Shown: positions 7,643 to 17,262 of the stretch, piece by piece
Layout: each line of letters starts with the position of its first letter
How positions within the stretch are numbered: the first letter of the stretch is position 1
DNA from: Soehngenia sp.
GTDB taxonomy: Bacteria; Bacillota; Clostridia; Tissierellales; Tissierellaceae
Assembly: GCA_024637045.1 (NCBI GenBank)
Contig: JAGXFX010000015.1
Location: 54,501-118,500 of the forward strand
DNA length: 64,000 nucleotides
Direction: 5' to 3'
Position numbers and translations under genes: made by a program
The notes under the pieces: generated by a model
What the model was told of the DNA's origin: nothing
Databases searched by the model: none
Seen by the model: the letters and a program-made list of their open reading frames with translations, nothing else

Positions 7643-9772
7643 ATGTTGAAAGTTGAGAAGCGGAATGAACAGGTTGTGGATTTTGAAGCTGAAAAAATAT
7701 CAATAGCTGTAAAGAAAGCCATGAATGAAACTGAGAAGGGAATAGATGAGGATTTGGCAAAATCCATTGGTGAAAATGCAGTAGAAGCCTTCAGCGAAAA
7801 GGAGTCAGTAAATATTGAAGAAATTCAGGACTACGTTGAGGTCGAATTGATGAAAAGCAGACCCGAGGTAGCAAGAAAGTACATCATCTATCGTGAGGAG
7901 AGAGCCAGACTTCGTGAGCAAGGCTGGAACATGACAGATCTTCAAAGAGATATTTATGAAAAGAAATACAGATATGATGCTGAAACTTTTGATGATTTCC
8001 TGACAAGAGTCAGTGGAGAGAACCATCCTGTAACAAAAGCCATTAAAGACAAGAAGTTTATGCCAGCAGGCAGAATACTTGCCGGACGTGGATTAGATAA
8101 ACTTGGAAGAAAAATAACCTTGAGCAACTGCTATGTTATGCCAAAGGTTGAAGATAATATTGAATCAATATTTGATACTGCAAAATATCTTGCAAGGACA
8201 TACTCCTATGGTGGAGGAGTAGGTCTGACTCTATCAAAACTTAGACCAAAAGGTTCAAGGGTAAACAATGCAGCAAGTACAACAACCGGTGCAGTAAGCT
8301 TTATGGATTTATATTCAATGGTTACAGGACTTATAGGCATGAGGGGACGACGAGGGGCGTTAATGCTTAACCTTGATTGCAATCATCCCGATATTGAAGA
8401 TTTTATAAATGTTAAAAACGACCTTAACAAAGTTACTTATGCCAATATTTCAGTAAACGTTGATGATGGATTTATGAAAGCTGTAAAAGATGACACGGAC
8501 TATGAACTTTACTTTAAGGTTGAGTCAACTGATGAAGAAATCAGGAAGGTAGTAAGAGCAAGAGACCTATACAAGAAACTTGCCTTAAACAACTGGAACA
8601 TGGCAGAGCCGGGAATTTTATACAAGGGCAGAATTGATTCATGGCACCTGATGAGTCACGATCCGACATTTGAATTCGCGGGAGTAAATCCGTGCGCAGA
8701 GGAAACACTTCCTGCATTTGGAAGCTGTAACCTGTCTTCCATAAATCTTAGCGAATATGTAAAGCATCCATTTACAAAATATGCAAGATTTGAATTTGAG
8801 AAGTTTGGAGAGATGGTAAGAAACGGTGTTATCTATCTAAACGAAGTACTTGATGAAAACATGAATCTCCATCCATTGGAGCAGCAAAGAGAGATGTCCA
8901 GGGACTTGAGACAAATTGGTCTTGGAATTATGGGTCTTGCAGATATGTTTATCAAAATGGGAGTAAGCTATGGTAGCAGTGAATCCATTTCCCTGATTCA
9001 TCAGATTGGAAGGATAATGGTAAATGAAGCATTAAGACAGTCAGCCCTGCTGGCTGAAAAAGATGGTCCTTTCCCTAGATTTAATCTGGACGCAGTATTG
9101 GAGTCACCATTCCTTCAGGAAAACGCAGACGATGAAATAAAAGAACTGATTAAGGAACACGGACTTAGAAATTCCCAGCTTCTAACAATACCTCCAACAG
9201 GAAGTATTGCAACACTTGTCGGATGCAGCAACGGAGTTGAACCAATATTCCAGGTATCCTATACTAGAAAGTCAGAGTCACTTCACCATGAGGACACTTA
9301 CTACAAGGTATTTACTCCAATAGTCAAGGAATATATGGAAGAGAACAATCTATCATATGAAGAAGAACTTCCTGAATTTTTTGTGACCACATCAAGCCTT
9401 GAATACAAGGAGAGAATAGAGGTTCAGGCAACTTGGCAACAATACATTGATGCAAGTATTTCATCAACTGTAAATGTTCCAAACGAGTTTACCGTTGAGC
9501 AGGTTGAGGAATTATATCTTCATGCATGGGAGAGAGGACTCAAAGGGATTACCATATACAGAGATGGTTGTGCAAGAAGCGGGATCCTTATAACAAAAAA
9601 CAACAAGAGTCATATTGATAAAATTGAATCACTCCAGGAAGAGATAATGCAACTTGCAGAGATTCAGCTAAAAGAAGATCCAGACACATGTCCAATGTGC
9701 GGAGGAAAGCTGAATCACGCAGGAGGATGTTCTGAGTGTCAGGACTGTGGATACAGCCCCTGTTCAATTTAA
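7643..9772 (+). CDS. nrdJ: Adenosylcobalamin-dependent (class II) ribonucleoside-diphosphate reductase
   Basis: Makes deoxyribonucleotides without oxygen, using adenosylcobalamin to start the radical. It has about 709 residues. The N-terminal ATP-cone-like region (residues about 1-85, KVEKRNEQVVDFEAEKI) is the allosteric activity domain. The barrel follows, with LSNCYVMP (a redox cysteine), NPCAEETLPAFGSCNLSSINL (radical-site and redox residues) and PPTGSIATLVGCSNGVEPIF. The C-terminus ends in a cysteine-rich, zinc-ribbon-like tail (CPMCGG ... CSECQDCGYSPC) that probably contains the swinging redox pair. I prefer the ATG at 7643, eight bases after the AAAAGGGGG site; the ATG at 7637 is too close to it. 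It is a single gene with a terminator after it and a possible NrdR box before it. Confidence 0.95.
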   Translation: MLKVEKRNEQVVDFEAEKISIAVKKAMNETEKGIDEDLAKSIGENAVEAFSEKESVNIEEIQDYVEVELMKSRPEVARKYIIYREERARLREQGWNMTDLQRDIYEKKYRYDAETFDDFLTRVSGENHPVTKAIKDKKFMPAGRILAGRGLDKLGRKITLSNCYVMPKVEDNIESIFDTAKYLARTYSYGGGVGLTLSKLRPKGSRVNNAASTTTGAVSFMDLYSMVTGLIGMRGRRGALMLNLDCNHPDIEDFINVKNDLNKVTYANISVNVDDGFMKAVKDDTDYELYFKVESTDEEIRKVVRARDLYKKLALNNWNMAEPGILYKGRIDSWHLMSHDPTFEFAGVNPCAEETLPAFGSCNLSSINLSEYVKHPFTKYARFEFEKFGEMVRNGVIYLNEVLDENMNLHPLEQQREMSRDLRQIGLGIMGLADMFIKMGVSYGSSESISLIHQIGRIMVNEALRQSALLAEKDGPFPRFNLDAVLESPFLQENADDEIKELIKEHGLRNSQLLTIPPTGSIATLVGCSNGVEPIFQVSYTRKSESLHHEDTYYKVFTPIVKEYMEENNLSYEEELPEFFVTTSSLEYKERIEVQATWQQYIDASISSTVNVPNEFTVEQVEELYLHAWERGLKGITIYRDGCARSGILITKNNKSHIDKIESLQEEIMQLAEIQLKEDPDTCPMCGGKLNHAGGCSECQDCGYSPCSI

Positions 9773-9791
9773 TAGTATAGAAATGTTACAG

Positions 9792-9837
9792 GGCATATTG
9801 GTGTAATGAAGATTACGTCAATATGCCTTTTCTTTTT
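9792..9837 (+). terminator. Intrinsic terminator after nrdJ
   Basis: A 16-bp stem, GGCATATTGGTGTAAT with ATTACGTCAATATGCC, including two G-T wobbles, followed by TTTTCTTTTTT. Confidence 0.92.
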
Positions 9838-10030
9838 TAAATATACATATGAATAAATTTTAATGAGTGAAAGTTTTAGGGTATAAAAAACATAATAATG
9901 TGTGCAACTCTTTACACAAGTGGTCAAAATGTTTATACCATCGAATACCATCTGCTGAACCAACGCAATGAAGCACTAGTATTGCAATAGTGAAAAGCGC
10001 TTTCCCACTAAGGTTGAGTTGAAAAGTATT

Positions 10031-10059
10031 TTGAAAAACATATGGAAAGATGGTAGAAT
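10031..10059 (+). promoter_or_regulatory. Predicted sigma-A promoter of the opp operon
   Basis: TTGAAA (10031-10036), a 17-base spacer, then TAGAAT (10054-10059), about 48 bases before the oppB start. The rest of the gap (9838-10030) has a short inverted repeat, CACTA...TAGTG near 9973-9992, and no gene or T-box that I can see. Confidence 0.6.
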
Positions 10060-10107
10060 AGTGTATAGTATTTGTAACAATAGAATACATAGAAAGGAGT
10101 AAATAAT

Positions 10108-11034
10108 TTGAAATCTTTTTACTTAAAACGCATTGTATCAATGTTGATAACTATTATATTGATAACCACATTGACCTTTACAATGATGCACTCAATACCG
10201 GGAGGTCCCTTTACACGTGAAAGACCTGTACCCCCTGAAATCATGAGAGCATTGAATGCCAAGTATAATCTGGATGATCCGCTACCAATTCAGTATTTAA
10301 ATTACATGAAAGGATTGGTTACTTTTGACCTTGGACCTTCATATTCAAAGATAGGTACATCAGTTAATGATCTAATAATATCAGGATTTCCAGCATCGGC
10401 AAAAATAGGATTAATTGCATCGGCACTAATTGTCGTTTTGGGAATACCACTGGGGGTTATCTCGGCACTTAAACAGAACAGTCCTCTGGATTATTTTGTA
10501 ATGTTCCTCGCAACCATTGGAATTACAGTACCGAGTTTTGTAATAGCAACAGTTATAATATATTTCTTTGCAGGGAAGCTAGGGTGGATTCCAAGCTTCG
10601 GATTAAACACTCCTGCAAGCTACATAGGTCCGGTAGTAGCACTAGCAGGTTACTCACTGTCGTTTGTAACAAGACTTACAAGATCAAGCATGCTTGAGGT
10701 CTTGAGACAGGATTACATAGTAACTGCAAGAGCAAACGGAATAAAGGAATTCACAGTAATCATGAAGCACGCGGTAAGAAATGCACTCATTCCTGTAGTA
10801 ACATACATTGGACCGATGATTGCGGCTATTCTTACAGGATCATTTGTAATTGAGAAGATATTTGCAATTCCTGGAATCGGAAGACACTTCGTAGAGAGTG
10901 TAAGTAATCGTGACTACACTACCATAATGGGCATCACAGTATTTTATGCTGTGTTCTACTTGATAATGATATTCTTGGTGGATGTGGCTTATGCCCTAAT
11001 AGATCCACGTATCAAGTTGAAGGGGGATAAGTAG
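10108..11034 (+). CDS. oppB: Oligopeptide ABC transporter permease, OppB/DppB type
   Basis: Inner-membrane permease of 308 residues with six predicted membrane helices. It opens with a cytoplasmic start (KSFYLKRIVSMLITII), the usual first helix and the MHSIPGGPF loop. The ATPase-contact EAA loop is visible as DYIVTARANGIKEFTVIMKHAVRNALIPV. It forms the peptide channel with the OppC-type partner immediately downstream. The start is a TTG at 10108, eight bases after AAAGGAG; no nearer ATG has a ribosome site. It is the first gene of a five-gene operon (oppBCDF, oppA) that would import peptides, fitting a peptide-fermenting life. Peptide length preference (Opp or Dpp) is not clear. Confidence 0.93.
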   Translation: MKSFYLKRIVSMLITIILITTLTFTMMHSIPGGPFTRERPVPPEIMRALNAKYNLDDPLPIQYLNYMKGLVTFDLGPSYSKIGTSVNDLIISGFPASAKIGLIASALIVVLGIPLGVISALKQNSPLDYFVMFLATIGITVPSFVIATVIIYFFAGKLGWIPSFGLNTPASYIGPVVALAGYSLSFVTRLTRSSMLEVLRQDYIVTARANGIKEFTVIMKHAVRNALIPVVTYIGPMIAAILTGSFVIEKIFAIPGIGRHFVESVSNRDYTTIMGITVFYAVFYLIMIFLVDVAYALIDPRIKLKGDK

Positions 11035-11037
11035 ACT

Positions 11038-12225
11038 ATGTCAAAGGACAAATTTGTTTTTATTGAACAGACAGGAGAAGACAACGAAGCGATCAGACCC
11101 AGTCTAACTTATTGGCAGGATGCATGGAGAAGGCTTAAGAAAAACAAGCTGTCCATGATGGGTATTGCAGTTGTAATACTAATAATATTATTCGGCACCA
11201 TAGGACCGAGCTTCACTGAATTCTCATACTCCGACCAGATCAATGAGTATAAGAATCTACCACCTATACTGGATATGTATGAACTGGATGGGAGATACTT
11301 CCACGTTTCAAATGACTATAACGTATTTCTAGTGGCAGAAGATGGAACGATAATGGAAAGACTTAATCTTGACCCTTTGAAAAGGGACATGATCAACAAG
11401 ATATATACTTATGAATTAGGCGAAGAAGAAGTCATTCTTGATTTCTCATATAATCTTCTTCCAAACAAAATGGGTTATGACTACGACTACACTCTTGAAT
11501 TGGATGGAGAAGTTGCTAAATATGCAGCATTGACAAAACTGAACAAATTGAACCCATTCGGAACAGATTCACTTGGAAGAGACCTTCTTACAAGAGTAAT
11601 GTACGGAGCTAGGATTTCACTTCTTGTTGCATTTGTTGCAACAATGGTAAACTTGTTTATCGGTGTTGTATACGGAAGTATCGCAGGATATGAAGGTGGA
11701 AGAGTTGACAACATAATGATGAGAATAGTAGACATCATAAACTCCATACCACTTGTATTGTATGTAATCCTCCTGATGGTATGGTTCAGAGGTGGAGGAC
11801 TTACAAACATAATAATCGCCCTGAGTAGTGTTTACTGGGTATCAATGGCAAGACTTGTGAGGGGACAGATGCTTTCCTTGAAAGAGCAGGAATTTGTACT
11901 TGCCGCAGAAGTAATGGGAGTGTCAAAATCAAAGATAATATTTAGGCACCTTATACCAAATGCAATGGGACCAATTATAGTTTCCATAGCCATGATGATT
12001 CCTTCCGCTGTGTTTACCGAGTCATTCCTAAGCTTTATTGGACTTGGAGTATCAGCGCCGATGGCATCGTGGGGTACGCTGGCAAATAATGCTTTATCAG
12101 GTCTTACAACATACCCGTACCAGTTGTTCTTCCCTGCATTGGCTATTGCATTTACAATGCTTGCATTCAACTTTATTGGTGATGGACTGAGAGATGCGTT
12201 GGACCCAAGACTTAGAAAAGGATAG
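11038..12225 (+). CDS. oppC: Oligopeptide ABC transporter permease, OppC/DppC type, with an extra N-terminal domain
   Basis: Second permease subunit, 395 residues, roughly 90-100 longer than the usual OppC/DppC. Residues 1-45 are cytoplasmic and contain the conserved TYWQDAWRRLKKNKLSMMG, then the first helix. About residues 65-165 form a non-membrane insert between helix 1 and the rest, with alternating aromatic and acidic residues (MYELDGRYFHVSNDYNVFLVAEDG) that should lie outside the membrane. The standard segment NPFGTDSLGRDLLTRVMYGARIS and the EAA loop (EQEFVLAAEVMGVSKSKIIFRHLIPN) follow. It starts three bases after oppB ends, so the two are translationally coupled. The insert may contact the peptide-binding protein. 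Confidence 0.9.
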   Translation: MSKDKFVFIEQTGEDNEAIRPSLTYWQDAWRRLKKNKLSMMGIAVVILIILFGTIGPSFTEFSYSDQINEYKNLPPILDMYELDGRYFHVSNDYNVFLVAEDGTIMERLNLDPLKRDMINKIYTYELGEEEVILDFSYNLLPNKMGYDYDYTLELDGEVAKYAALTKLNKLNPFGTDSLGRDLLTRVMYGARISLLVAFVATMVNLFIGVVYGSIAGYEGGRVDNIMMRIVDIINSIPLVLYVILLMVWFRGGGLTNIIIALSSVYWVSMARLVRGQMLSLKEQEFVLAAEVMGVSKSKIIFRHLIPNAMGPIIVSIAMMIPSAVFTESFLSFIGLGVSAPMASWGTLANNALSGLTTYPYQLFFPALAIAFTMLAFNFIGDGLRDALDPRLRKG

Positions 12226-12237
12226 GGAGATTGAGAT

Positions 12238-13257
12238 ATGGAAAACAATAATGAATATGTATTAGAGGTTAATGGATTAAAAACATCCTTTTTCACCCAT
12301 GCAGGAGAGGTGCAGGCTGTGCGTGGCATTGACTTTAAACTGAAAAAAGGAGATGTATTGGGTATAGTTGGAGAGTCGGGAAGTGGAAAAAGCGTTACTG
12401 CCCGTTCAATTATGAAACTTGTTGAGCATCCTGGAGTTATTAAGGAAGGCAGCGTTATATTTGACGGGGTAGACATTACAAATTTCAGTGATCACAAGAT
12501 GTCAAGCATCAGAGGAAATGACATGGCTATGATATTCCAGGACCCAATGACATCTTTGAACCCTGTTTTCAGAATTGAAAACCAGATGGTTGAGGTTATT
12601 CAAAGACACCAGAAGGTAGGAAGGAAAGAAGCAAAGAAAAAAGCAGAAGAAATGCTTCATCTCGTTGGAATACCAGAGCCTTCAGAGAGAATCAGGTCAT
12701 ATCCCCATGAGTTTTCAGGTGGTATGAGACAGAGGGTAATGATTGGAATGGCACTCTCTTGCAATCCAAAACTGCTTATTGCAGATGAGCCAACTACAGC
12801 ACTTGATGTTACAATTCAGGCACAGATACTTGATATCATGAAGGATATTTCAACAAAGCTGGATACGGCAATTATCCTCATTACGCATGACCTTGGTGTA
12901 ATTGCAGAGACCTGCAAGGACCTTGTAGTTATGTATGGTGGAATGCCAATGGAAAAAGGGACCGTTGAGGATGTTTTTGAAAGCCCTCAACATCCATATA
13001 CTAGGGGACTATTAAAGTCAGTACCTAGAATGGATACAGAAGAAAAAGGCAGATTGAATCCGATTGCCGGTTCGCCACCGGATCTGTTGTCACCTCCTAC
13101 GGGATGTCCATTCTCCCCAAGATGTCCAAATGCTATGCAGCTTTGTATAGAAGAAATGGCTCCTATGTTCAGCGTAGGAGAGAATCATACTTCAGCTTGC
13201 TGGTTAATGCATGAAGATGCACCAGAGGTTGAGGGTTATAGAAAGGGGGCTTTATAA
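12238..13257 (+). CDS. oppD: Oligopeptide ABC transporter ATPase, OppD/DppD type
   Basis: First of two ATPases that power the peptide importer, 339 residues. It shows Walker A GESGSGKS, the Q-loop [10 protein letters not shown], the ABC signature [11 protein letters not shown], Walker [13 protein letters not shown] and the H-loop THDLG. The C-terminal extension has the oligopeptide-transporter cysteine cluster ([15 protein letters not shown]), which in related DppD proteins binds an iron-sulfur cluster. The start follows AGGGAGAT. It ends exactly where oppF begins. The protein pairs with OppF on the cytoplasmic face of OppB/OppC. Confidence 0.95.
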   Translation: MENNNEYVLEVNGLKTSFFTHAGEVQAVRGIDFKLKKGDVLGIVGESGSGKSVTARSIMKLVEHPGVIKEGSVIFDGVDITNFSDHKMSSIRGNDMAMIFQDPMTSLNPVFRIENQMVEVIQRHQKVGRKEAKKKAEEMLHLVGIPEPSERIRSYPHEFSGGMRQRVMIGMALSCNPKLLIADEPTTALDVTIQAQILDIMKDISTKLDTAIILITHDLGVIAETCKDLVVMYGGMPMEKGTVEDVFESPQHPYTRGLLKSVPRMDTEEKGRLNPIAGSPPDLLSPPTGCPFSPRCPNAMQLCIEEMAPMFSVGENHTSACWLMHEDAPEVEGYRKGAL

Positions 13258-14238
13258 ATGGAGGAGAGAAAGCCACTTCTACAATTACAAAACCTAAAGA
13301 AATACTTTGATGTAAGTACAGGCTTCTTCAAGAGAGAAAAAGCATATCTTACAGCGGTGGATGGTGTTACCTTTGACATATACAAAGGTGAGACCTTCGG
13401 ACTTGTAGGCGAGTCAGGATGTGGTAAATCAACACTTGGAAGAAGCGTTGTAAGGCTATATGAGCCAACAGGCGGTAAGATACTTTACGATGGGGAAGAC
13501 ATAACAAACCTTTCCCAGCACGATATGATGAAGTACAGAAAAAGACTACAGATGATATTCCAGGATCCATATGCATCACTTAACACTCGGTTAACTGTTT
13601 CAGAGATAATCGGAGAGGGTATAGAAACTCATAATCTCTATTCCGGAAAGGAAAAGCTGGAAAAAATATACGACCTTTTAGAGACTGTAGGGCTTAAGCG
13701 TGAACATGCCAGCAGATACCCACATGAATTCTCTGGTGGGCAGAGGCAGCGTATCGGCATTGCTAGATCCCTTGCAGTTGAACCGGAGCTTGTAGTTTGT
13801 GATGAGCCGATTTCAGCTCTTGACGTATCAATCCAGGCACAGGTTGTAAACATGCTTGAGGATCTTCAGAATGATATGGGACTGACATACTTGTTTATCG
13901 CCCATGACCTTTCAATGGTTAAGCATATATCAGATCGTATTGGCGTAATGTACCTTGGGAAAATGATGGAGATTACTTCAAGTAAGGAACTTTACAAGAA
14001 TCCGCTTCATCCTTATACGCAGGCATTGCTATCAGCAATTCCTATACCTGATCCAAAGTCGAACAAGATGGACAATAGGATTATACTAGAGGGTGATGTA
14101 AAGAGCCCGATAAATCCACCGGAAGGATGTAGATTCAGTTCAAGGTGCAGATACTGCATGGACATCTGTACTGAAGTAACTCCAGAGCTTAGAGAAGTTG
14201 AGCCAGGCCACTTCGTAGCCTGCCATCTTGTCAAATAA
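13258..14238 (+). CDS. oppF: Oligopeptide ABC transporter ATPase, OppF/DppF type
   Basis: Second ATPase of the importer, 326 residues. Motifs are Walker [11 protein letters not shown]-loop [11 protein letters not shown], signature [11 protein letters not shown], Walker [13 protein letters not shown] and H-loop AHDLS. The C-terminal [15 protein letters not shown] repeats the cysteine cluster seen in OppD. The ATG directly follows the oppD stop codon, and the ribosome site GAAAGGGGG lies inside the oppD end. The promoter for oppA overlaps the last codons of this gene (14228-14255). Confidence 0.95.
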   Translation: MEERKPLLQLQNLKKYFDVSTGFFKREKAYLTAVDGVTFDIYKGETFGLVGESGCGKSTLGRSVVRLYEPTGGKILYDGEDITNLSQHDMMKYRKRLQMIFQDPYASLNTRLTVSEIIGEGIETHNLYSGKEKLEKIYDLLETVGLKREHASRYPHEFSGGQRQRIGIARSLAVEPELVVCDEPISALDVSIQAQVVNMLEDLQNDMGLTYLFIAHDLSMVKHISDRIGVMYLGKMMEITSSKELYKNPLHPYTQALLSAIPIPDPKSNKMDNRIILEGDVKSPINPPEGCRFSSRCRYCMDICTEVTPELREVEPGHFVACHLVK

Positions 14239-14255
14239 GGAATTTGTGGTATAAT
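14228..14255 (+). promoter_or_regulatory. Internal promoter for oppA
   Basis: TTGTCA (14228-14233), a 16-base spacer and a perfect TATAAT (14250-14255). Transcription would begin near 14262, giving oppA a leader of about 115 bases. In that leader GGGG-AAAG-CCCC (14322-14333) followed by TTTT is a weak possible attenuator that read-through from oppF would also meet. Confidence 0.65.
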
Positions 14256-14376
14256 AGAGTATATTAAAAAATTCTCATTATTTACCACGTTATGTAGTAA
14301 ATTTAAAGAGTATTTAATCCAGGGGAAAGCCCCGGTTTTAAATAAAGGCAACATACATCATTAAGGAGGGGAAAAA

Positions 14377-16041
14377 ATGAATAAAAAATTATTAGCATTA
14401 TTGTTGGTTTTGGCAATGTCAATAACAGTATTGGCAGGTTGTAGCCAACCCGCAGAAGAACCCGCAGAAGAACCCGCTGAACAGCCATCAGAGCAGCCAG
14501 CAGAAGAACCTGCAGGAGATGAGTCAGTTTTCCTATGGAATATCGGTGCTGACCCTAAGACTATCGACCCTGTTCTTAACGGAGCAAGTGACGGTGGAGA
14601 CGTAATCAACCAGACATTTGAGGGATTAGTAAGAGAGAAAAGTGGAGAGATTTACCCAGGTATCGCTGAGAGCTGGGATGTATCAGAAGACGGTATGACA
14701 GTAACTTTCAATTTGAGAGAGTCAAATTGGTCAGACGGCACACCACTAACAGCTAATGACTTCGTTTATTCCTGGAAAAGAGGAATGGATCCTGCAACAG
14801 CATCAGAGTATGCATGGATTTGGGAATACACAAACGTAGTTGGAGCATTTGACGCAGTAAACGGAGGATCACTTGACGATGTTGGAGTAACTGCACCTGA
14901 TGATCTTACTCTAGAAGTTAAACTTGAAACTCCAACAGACTATATCGTAAGTTTGCTTTCATTCTACCACTTCTTGCCAACCAAGCAAGAAGCAGTTGAA
15001 GCCGGAGCAGATGGAGCATGGGCTAAAGATTCTGAAAACGCAGTATCAAACGGACCTTTCAAACTTACAAGCTACGAAATTGGTGGCGGACTTACACTAG
15101 TTAAGAATGACGAGTACTGGAATGCGGATGCTGTTAAGATTGACAAAATCGAAGGTAAATTCATCGATGAGCAATCAACAGCTTACCAGGCATATCAGAG
15201 TGGAGAGCTACACTTCCTACCTGATGTTCCTCCAGCAGAAATACCAAGATTGATGGCAGAAGATCCAAACTTCTTCGTATTCCCACTTCTTGGAACTTAC
15301 TACTACAACTTTAACATGGATCTTCCACAGTTCCAGGATGTAAGAGTAAGAAAAGCAATGAACCTTGCAATTGACAGATCACTTATAACAGAGACTATGG
15401 CTTCAGGTCAGATTCCAGCAGCTGGATTCGTTCCAGTAGGATTCCTTGATCATGAAGGTGAAGACTTTGCTGAGAAATCCGGAACTTACGGAATTCCTAC
15501 AGATGACAGCCAAATAGAAGAAGCAAAAGCTTTGATGGCTGAAGCAGGATATCCAGACGGAGAAGGTTTCCCAGAGTTTACAATCATGTACAACACTTCA
15601 GAAGGACACCAGCAAGTTGCTGAGCTTGTTCAGGAAATGCTAAAGACTAACCTTGGTCTACAAATTAATCTTGAGAACCAAGAGTGGGCAGTATTCCAGG
15701 ATACAAGAAAAGAAGGCGACTATGAGGTAGCTAGAGGTGGATGGTTGACAGACTTTATGGACCCAATGGGACTGCTTGCAATCTTTACAACAGACAATGC
15801 ATACAACGATCCTAACTATAGCAATGCTAGATATGACGAGCTTCTTTCAAGTGCTGCTAAGACAAGAGGAGCAGAGCACTTTGAGGCACTTTATGAAGCA
15901 CAGGAAATTCTTATGACAGAACTTCCAGTTATCCCTGTATACTACTATACAGACGTTATGCTAGTTTCTCCAAAGCTAGTAGGATGGGACAGATCAGTTC
16001 TTGGAACTATCGACTTCTCAACTGCTGAATTGGTAGACTAA
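14377..16041 (+). CDS. oppA: Oligopeptide-binding lipoprotein, OppA type (SBP family 5)
   Basis: Surface-anchored peptide receptor for the OppBCDF importer, 554 residues. It has a lipoprotein signal peptide ending LAGCSQ, with lipidation expected at the cysteine near residue 22, then a linker of AEEPAEEPAEQ-type Pro/Glu repeats (residues about 25-47). The SBP_bac_5 fold follows: ADPKTIDPVLNGASDGGDVINQ, the domain-1 strand SWDVSEDGMTVTFNL, and VRKAMNLAIDR. A strong AAGGAGGGG site precedes the ATG. Its own promoter and terminator let it be made in excess over the membrane subunits, as is usual for binding proteins. Confidence 0.95.
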   Translation: MNKKLLALLLVLAMSITVLAGCSQPAEEPAEEPAEQPSEQPAEEPAGDESVFLWNIGADPKTIDPVLNGASDGGDVINQTFEGLVREKSGEIYPGIAESWDVSEDGMTVTFNLRESNWSDGTPLTANDFVYSWKRGMDPATASEYAWIWEYTNVVGAFDAVNGGSLDDVGVTAPDDLTLEVKLETPTDYIVSLLSFYHFLPTKQEAVEAGADGAWAKDSENAVSNGPFKLTSYEIGGGLTLVKNDEYWNADAVKIDKIEGKFIDEQSTAYQAYQSGELHFLPDVPPAEIPRLMAEDPNFFVFPLLGTYYYNFNMDLPQFQDVRVRKAMNLAIDRSLITETMASGQIPAAGFVPVGFLDHEGEDFAEKSGTYGIPTDDSQIEEAKALMAEAGYPDGEGFPEFTIMYNTSEGHQQVAELVQEMLKTNLGLQINLENQEWAVFQDTRKEGDYEVARGGWLTDFMDPMGLLAIFTTDNAYNDPNYSNARYDELLSSAAKTRGAEHFEALYEAQEILMTELPVIPVYYYTDVMLVSPKLVGWDRSVLGTIDFSTAELVD

Positions 16042-16058
16042 TTTAAAAGTAGATTAAG

Positions 16059-16088
16059 AACCGCTGACCTTTTGGTCAGCGGTTTTTT
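16059..16088 (+). terminator. Intrinsic terminator after oppA
   Basis: Perfect 11-bp stem AACCGCTGACC with GGTCAGCGGTT, TTTT loop, then TTTT. Confidence 0.92.
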
Positions 16089-16190
16089 AGTGCAAGAAAC
16101 TAAGTAAGAATTGTTTAGTTATGGACATAAGTTGGCCATTGACAATATTCAAACTATTCTTGCAATGGATAATTTGCTGTGCTAAAGTAT

Positions 16191-16222
16191 AGTTAATCGG
16201 TTACCTGAGTAAACGATTAACT
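16191..16222 (+). promoter_or_regulatory. LacI-family operator, 32-bp palindrome
   Basis: The arms AGTTAATCG and CGATTAACT are perfect complements around GGTTACCTGAGTAAAC, with an inner TTAC/GTAA match. It lies 22 bases before the LacI-type regulator gene and just downstream of a plausible promoter (TTGCAA at 16160, 17-base spacer, TAAAGT at 16183), so bound repressor would block initiation. This points to autoregulation and to control of the operon that follows. Confidence 0.75.
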
Positions 16223-16244
16223 AATCAGTAAAGGGAAGTGCCTT

Positions 16245-17240
16245 ATGATTACTTTAAAGGAAATTGCTAAAATGGCCAATGTTTCAAGCGCGACTGTATC
16301 CAAAGTAATAAACGGAAAAGACAAATACATAAGTGATGCTACAAGAAAAAAGATCCTGGATATAGTGGAAAAAGAAGGGTACATTACAAATGGAATTGCC
16401 AAAAGTCTTAAAATGAAAAATACCAAAACGATTGGGATTATTATACCGGATGTAATGAATTTGTTCTTTTCTGAACTCGCCAGAGGAATAGAGGATGCGG
16501 CAGAAAAAAAGGGATATACCGTCATATTGTGCAATTCTGAAAATAAAGTGTCAAAGACAAAAAAATATATAGAGATCCTACAGGAAAAAATGGTGGATGG
16601 AATAATACTAACACCCCCTGAAAAATGTGATTTCAACTCAATCAGGCCAGGTAGAACGCCAACAATTCTGTTGGATAGGGATGTAGATGTTGAAACCAAT
16701 GAACCAAGCAAGATTGGAAGGATTTTTGTAAACAACACGGCTGGTTCATATAAGGCAACATCTCATCTGCTTAGTAAAGGTTGCAAAGAAATCGCAATTA
16801 TTTCATCAGATACTCAAAACAAGCCATCCCTTGAAAGGATTCAAGGGTATGAAAATGCTCTCAGGGATAAAGGATATGTAGTCAACAGCGATAGAAAGTA
16901 TCTGGAAAGTTATAATATAGAAACAGGGTATAATGGAGTAAAGTCGCTGCTTATGGATAAGAGAATTGATGGTCTTTTTTGCGGTAATGATCTGATAGCA
17001 ATAGGTGCCTTAAAAGCATTAAGAGAATTGAATCTTAGTGTACCTTCAGATGTTAAAATTGTAGGTTTTGATGATATTTTGCTATCAAGATACCTCGATC
17101 CTCCTTTGACCACGATTAAACAGCCCGTATATGTGATGGGAGAAAAGGCTATAGAAATGTTAATTGCTTTGATTAATGATGAACAGATTGATGATCTTAT
17201 AATTCTTGAAACCTTATTGATAGAGAGAGACAGCACATAA
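16245..17240 (+). CDS. LacI-family transcriptional regulator
   Basis: A 331-residue repressor-type protein. Residues 1-25 (ITLKEIAKMANVSSATVSKVING) are the classic LacI helix-turn-helix, followed by the hinge helix region NGIAKSLKMKNT. Residues about 62-330 form a periplasmic-binding-protein-like sensor (IGIIIPDVMNLFFSELARGIEDAAEKKGY, LFCGNDLIAIGALKALRE, VGFDDILLSRYLDPPLTTI). The effector is probably a small sugar or sugar derivative. It heads the catabolic cluster up to 26604, and a 32-bp palindrome just upstream is its likely operator. A ribosome site GGGAAG precedes the ATG. Confidence 0.93.
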   Translation: MITLKEIAKMANVSSATVSKVINGKDKYISDATRKKILDIVEKEGYITNGIAKSLKMKNTKTIGIIIPDVMNLFFSELARGIEDAAEKKGYTVILCNSENKVSKTKKYIEILQEKMVDGIILTPPEKCDFNSIRPGRTPTILLDRDVDVETNEPSKIGRIFVNNTAGSYKATSHLLSKGCKEIAIISSDTQNKPSLERIQGYENALRDKGYVVNSDRKYLESYNIETGYNGVKSLLMDKRIDGLFCGNDLIAIGALKALRELNLSVPSDVKIVGFDDILLSRYLDPPLTTIKQPVYVMGEKAIEMLIALINDEQIDDLIILETLLIERDST

Positions 17241-17262
17241 GTTAAAAAATGAGGAGATAATT

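Noticed and set aside
9838..10107. T-box leader or small gene before oppB
   Set aside because: Minus-strand frames there have no ribosome site, and no T-box sequence (AGGGTGG) is present; a normal promoter explains the region.
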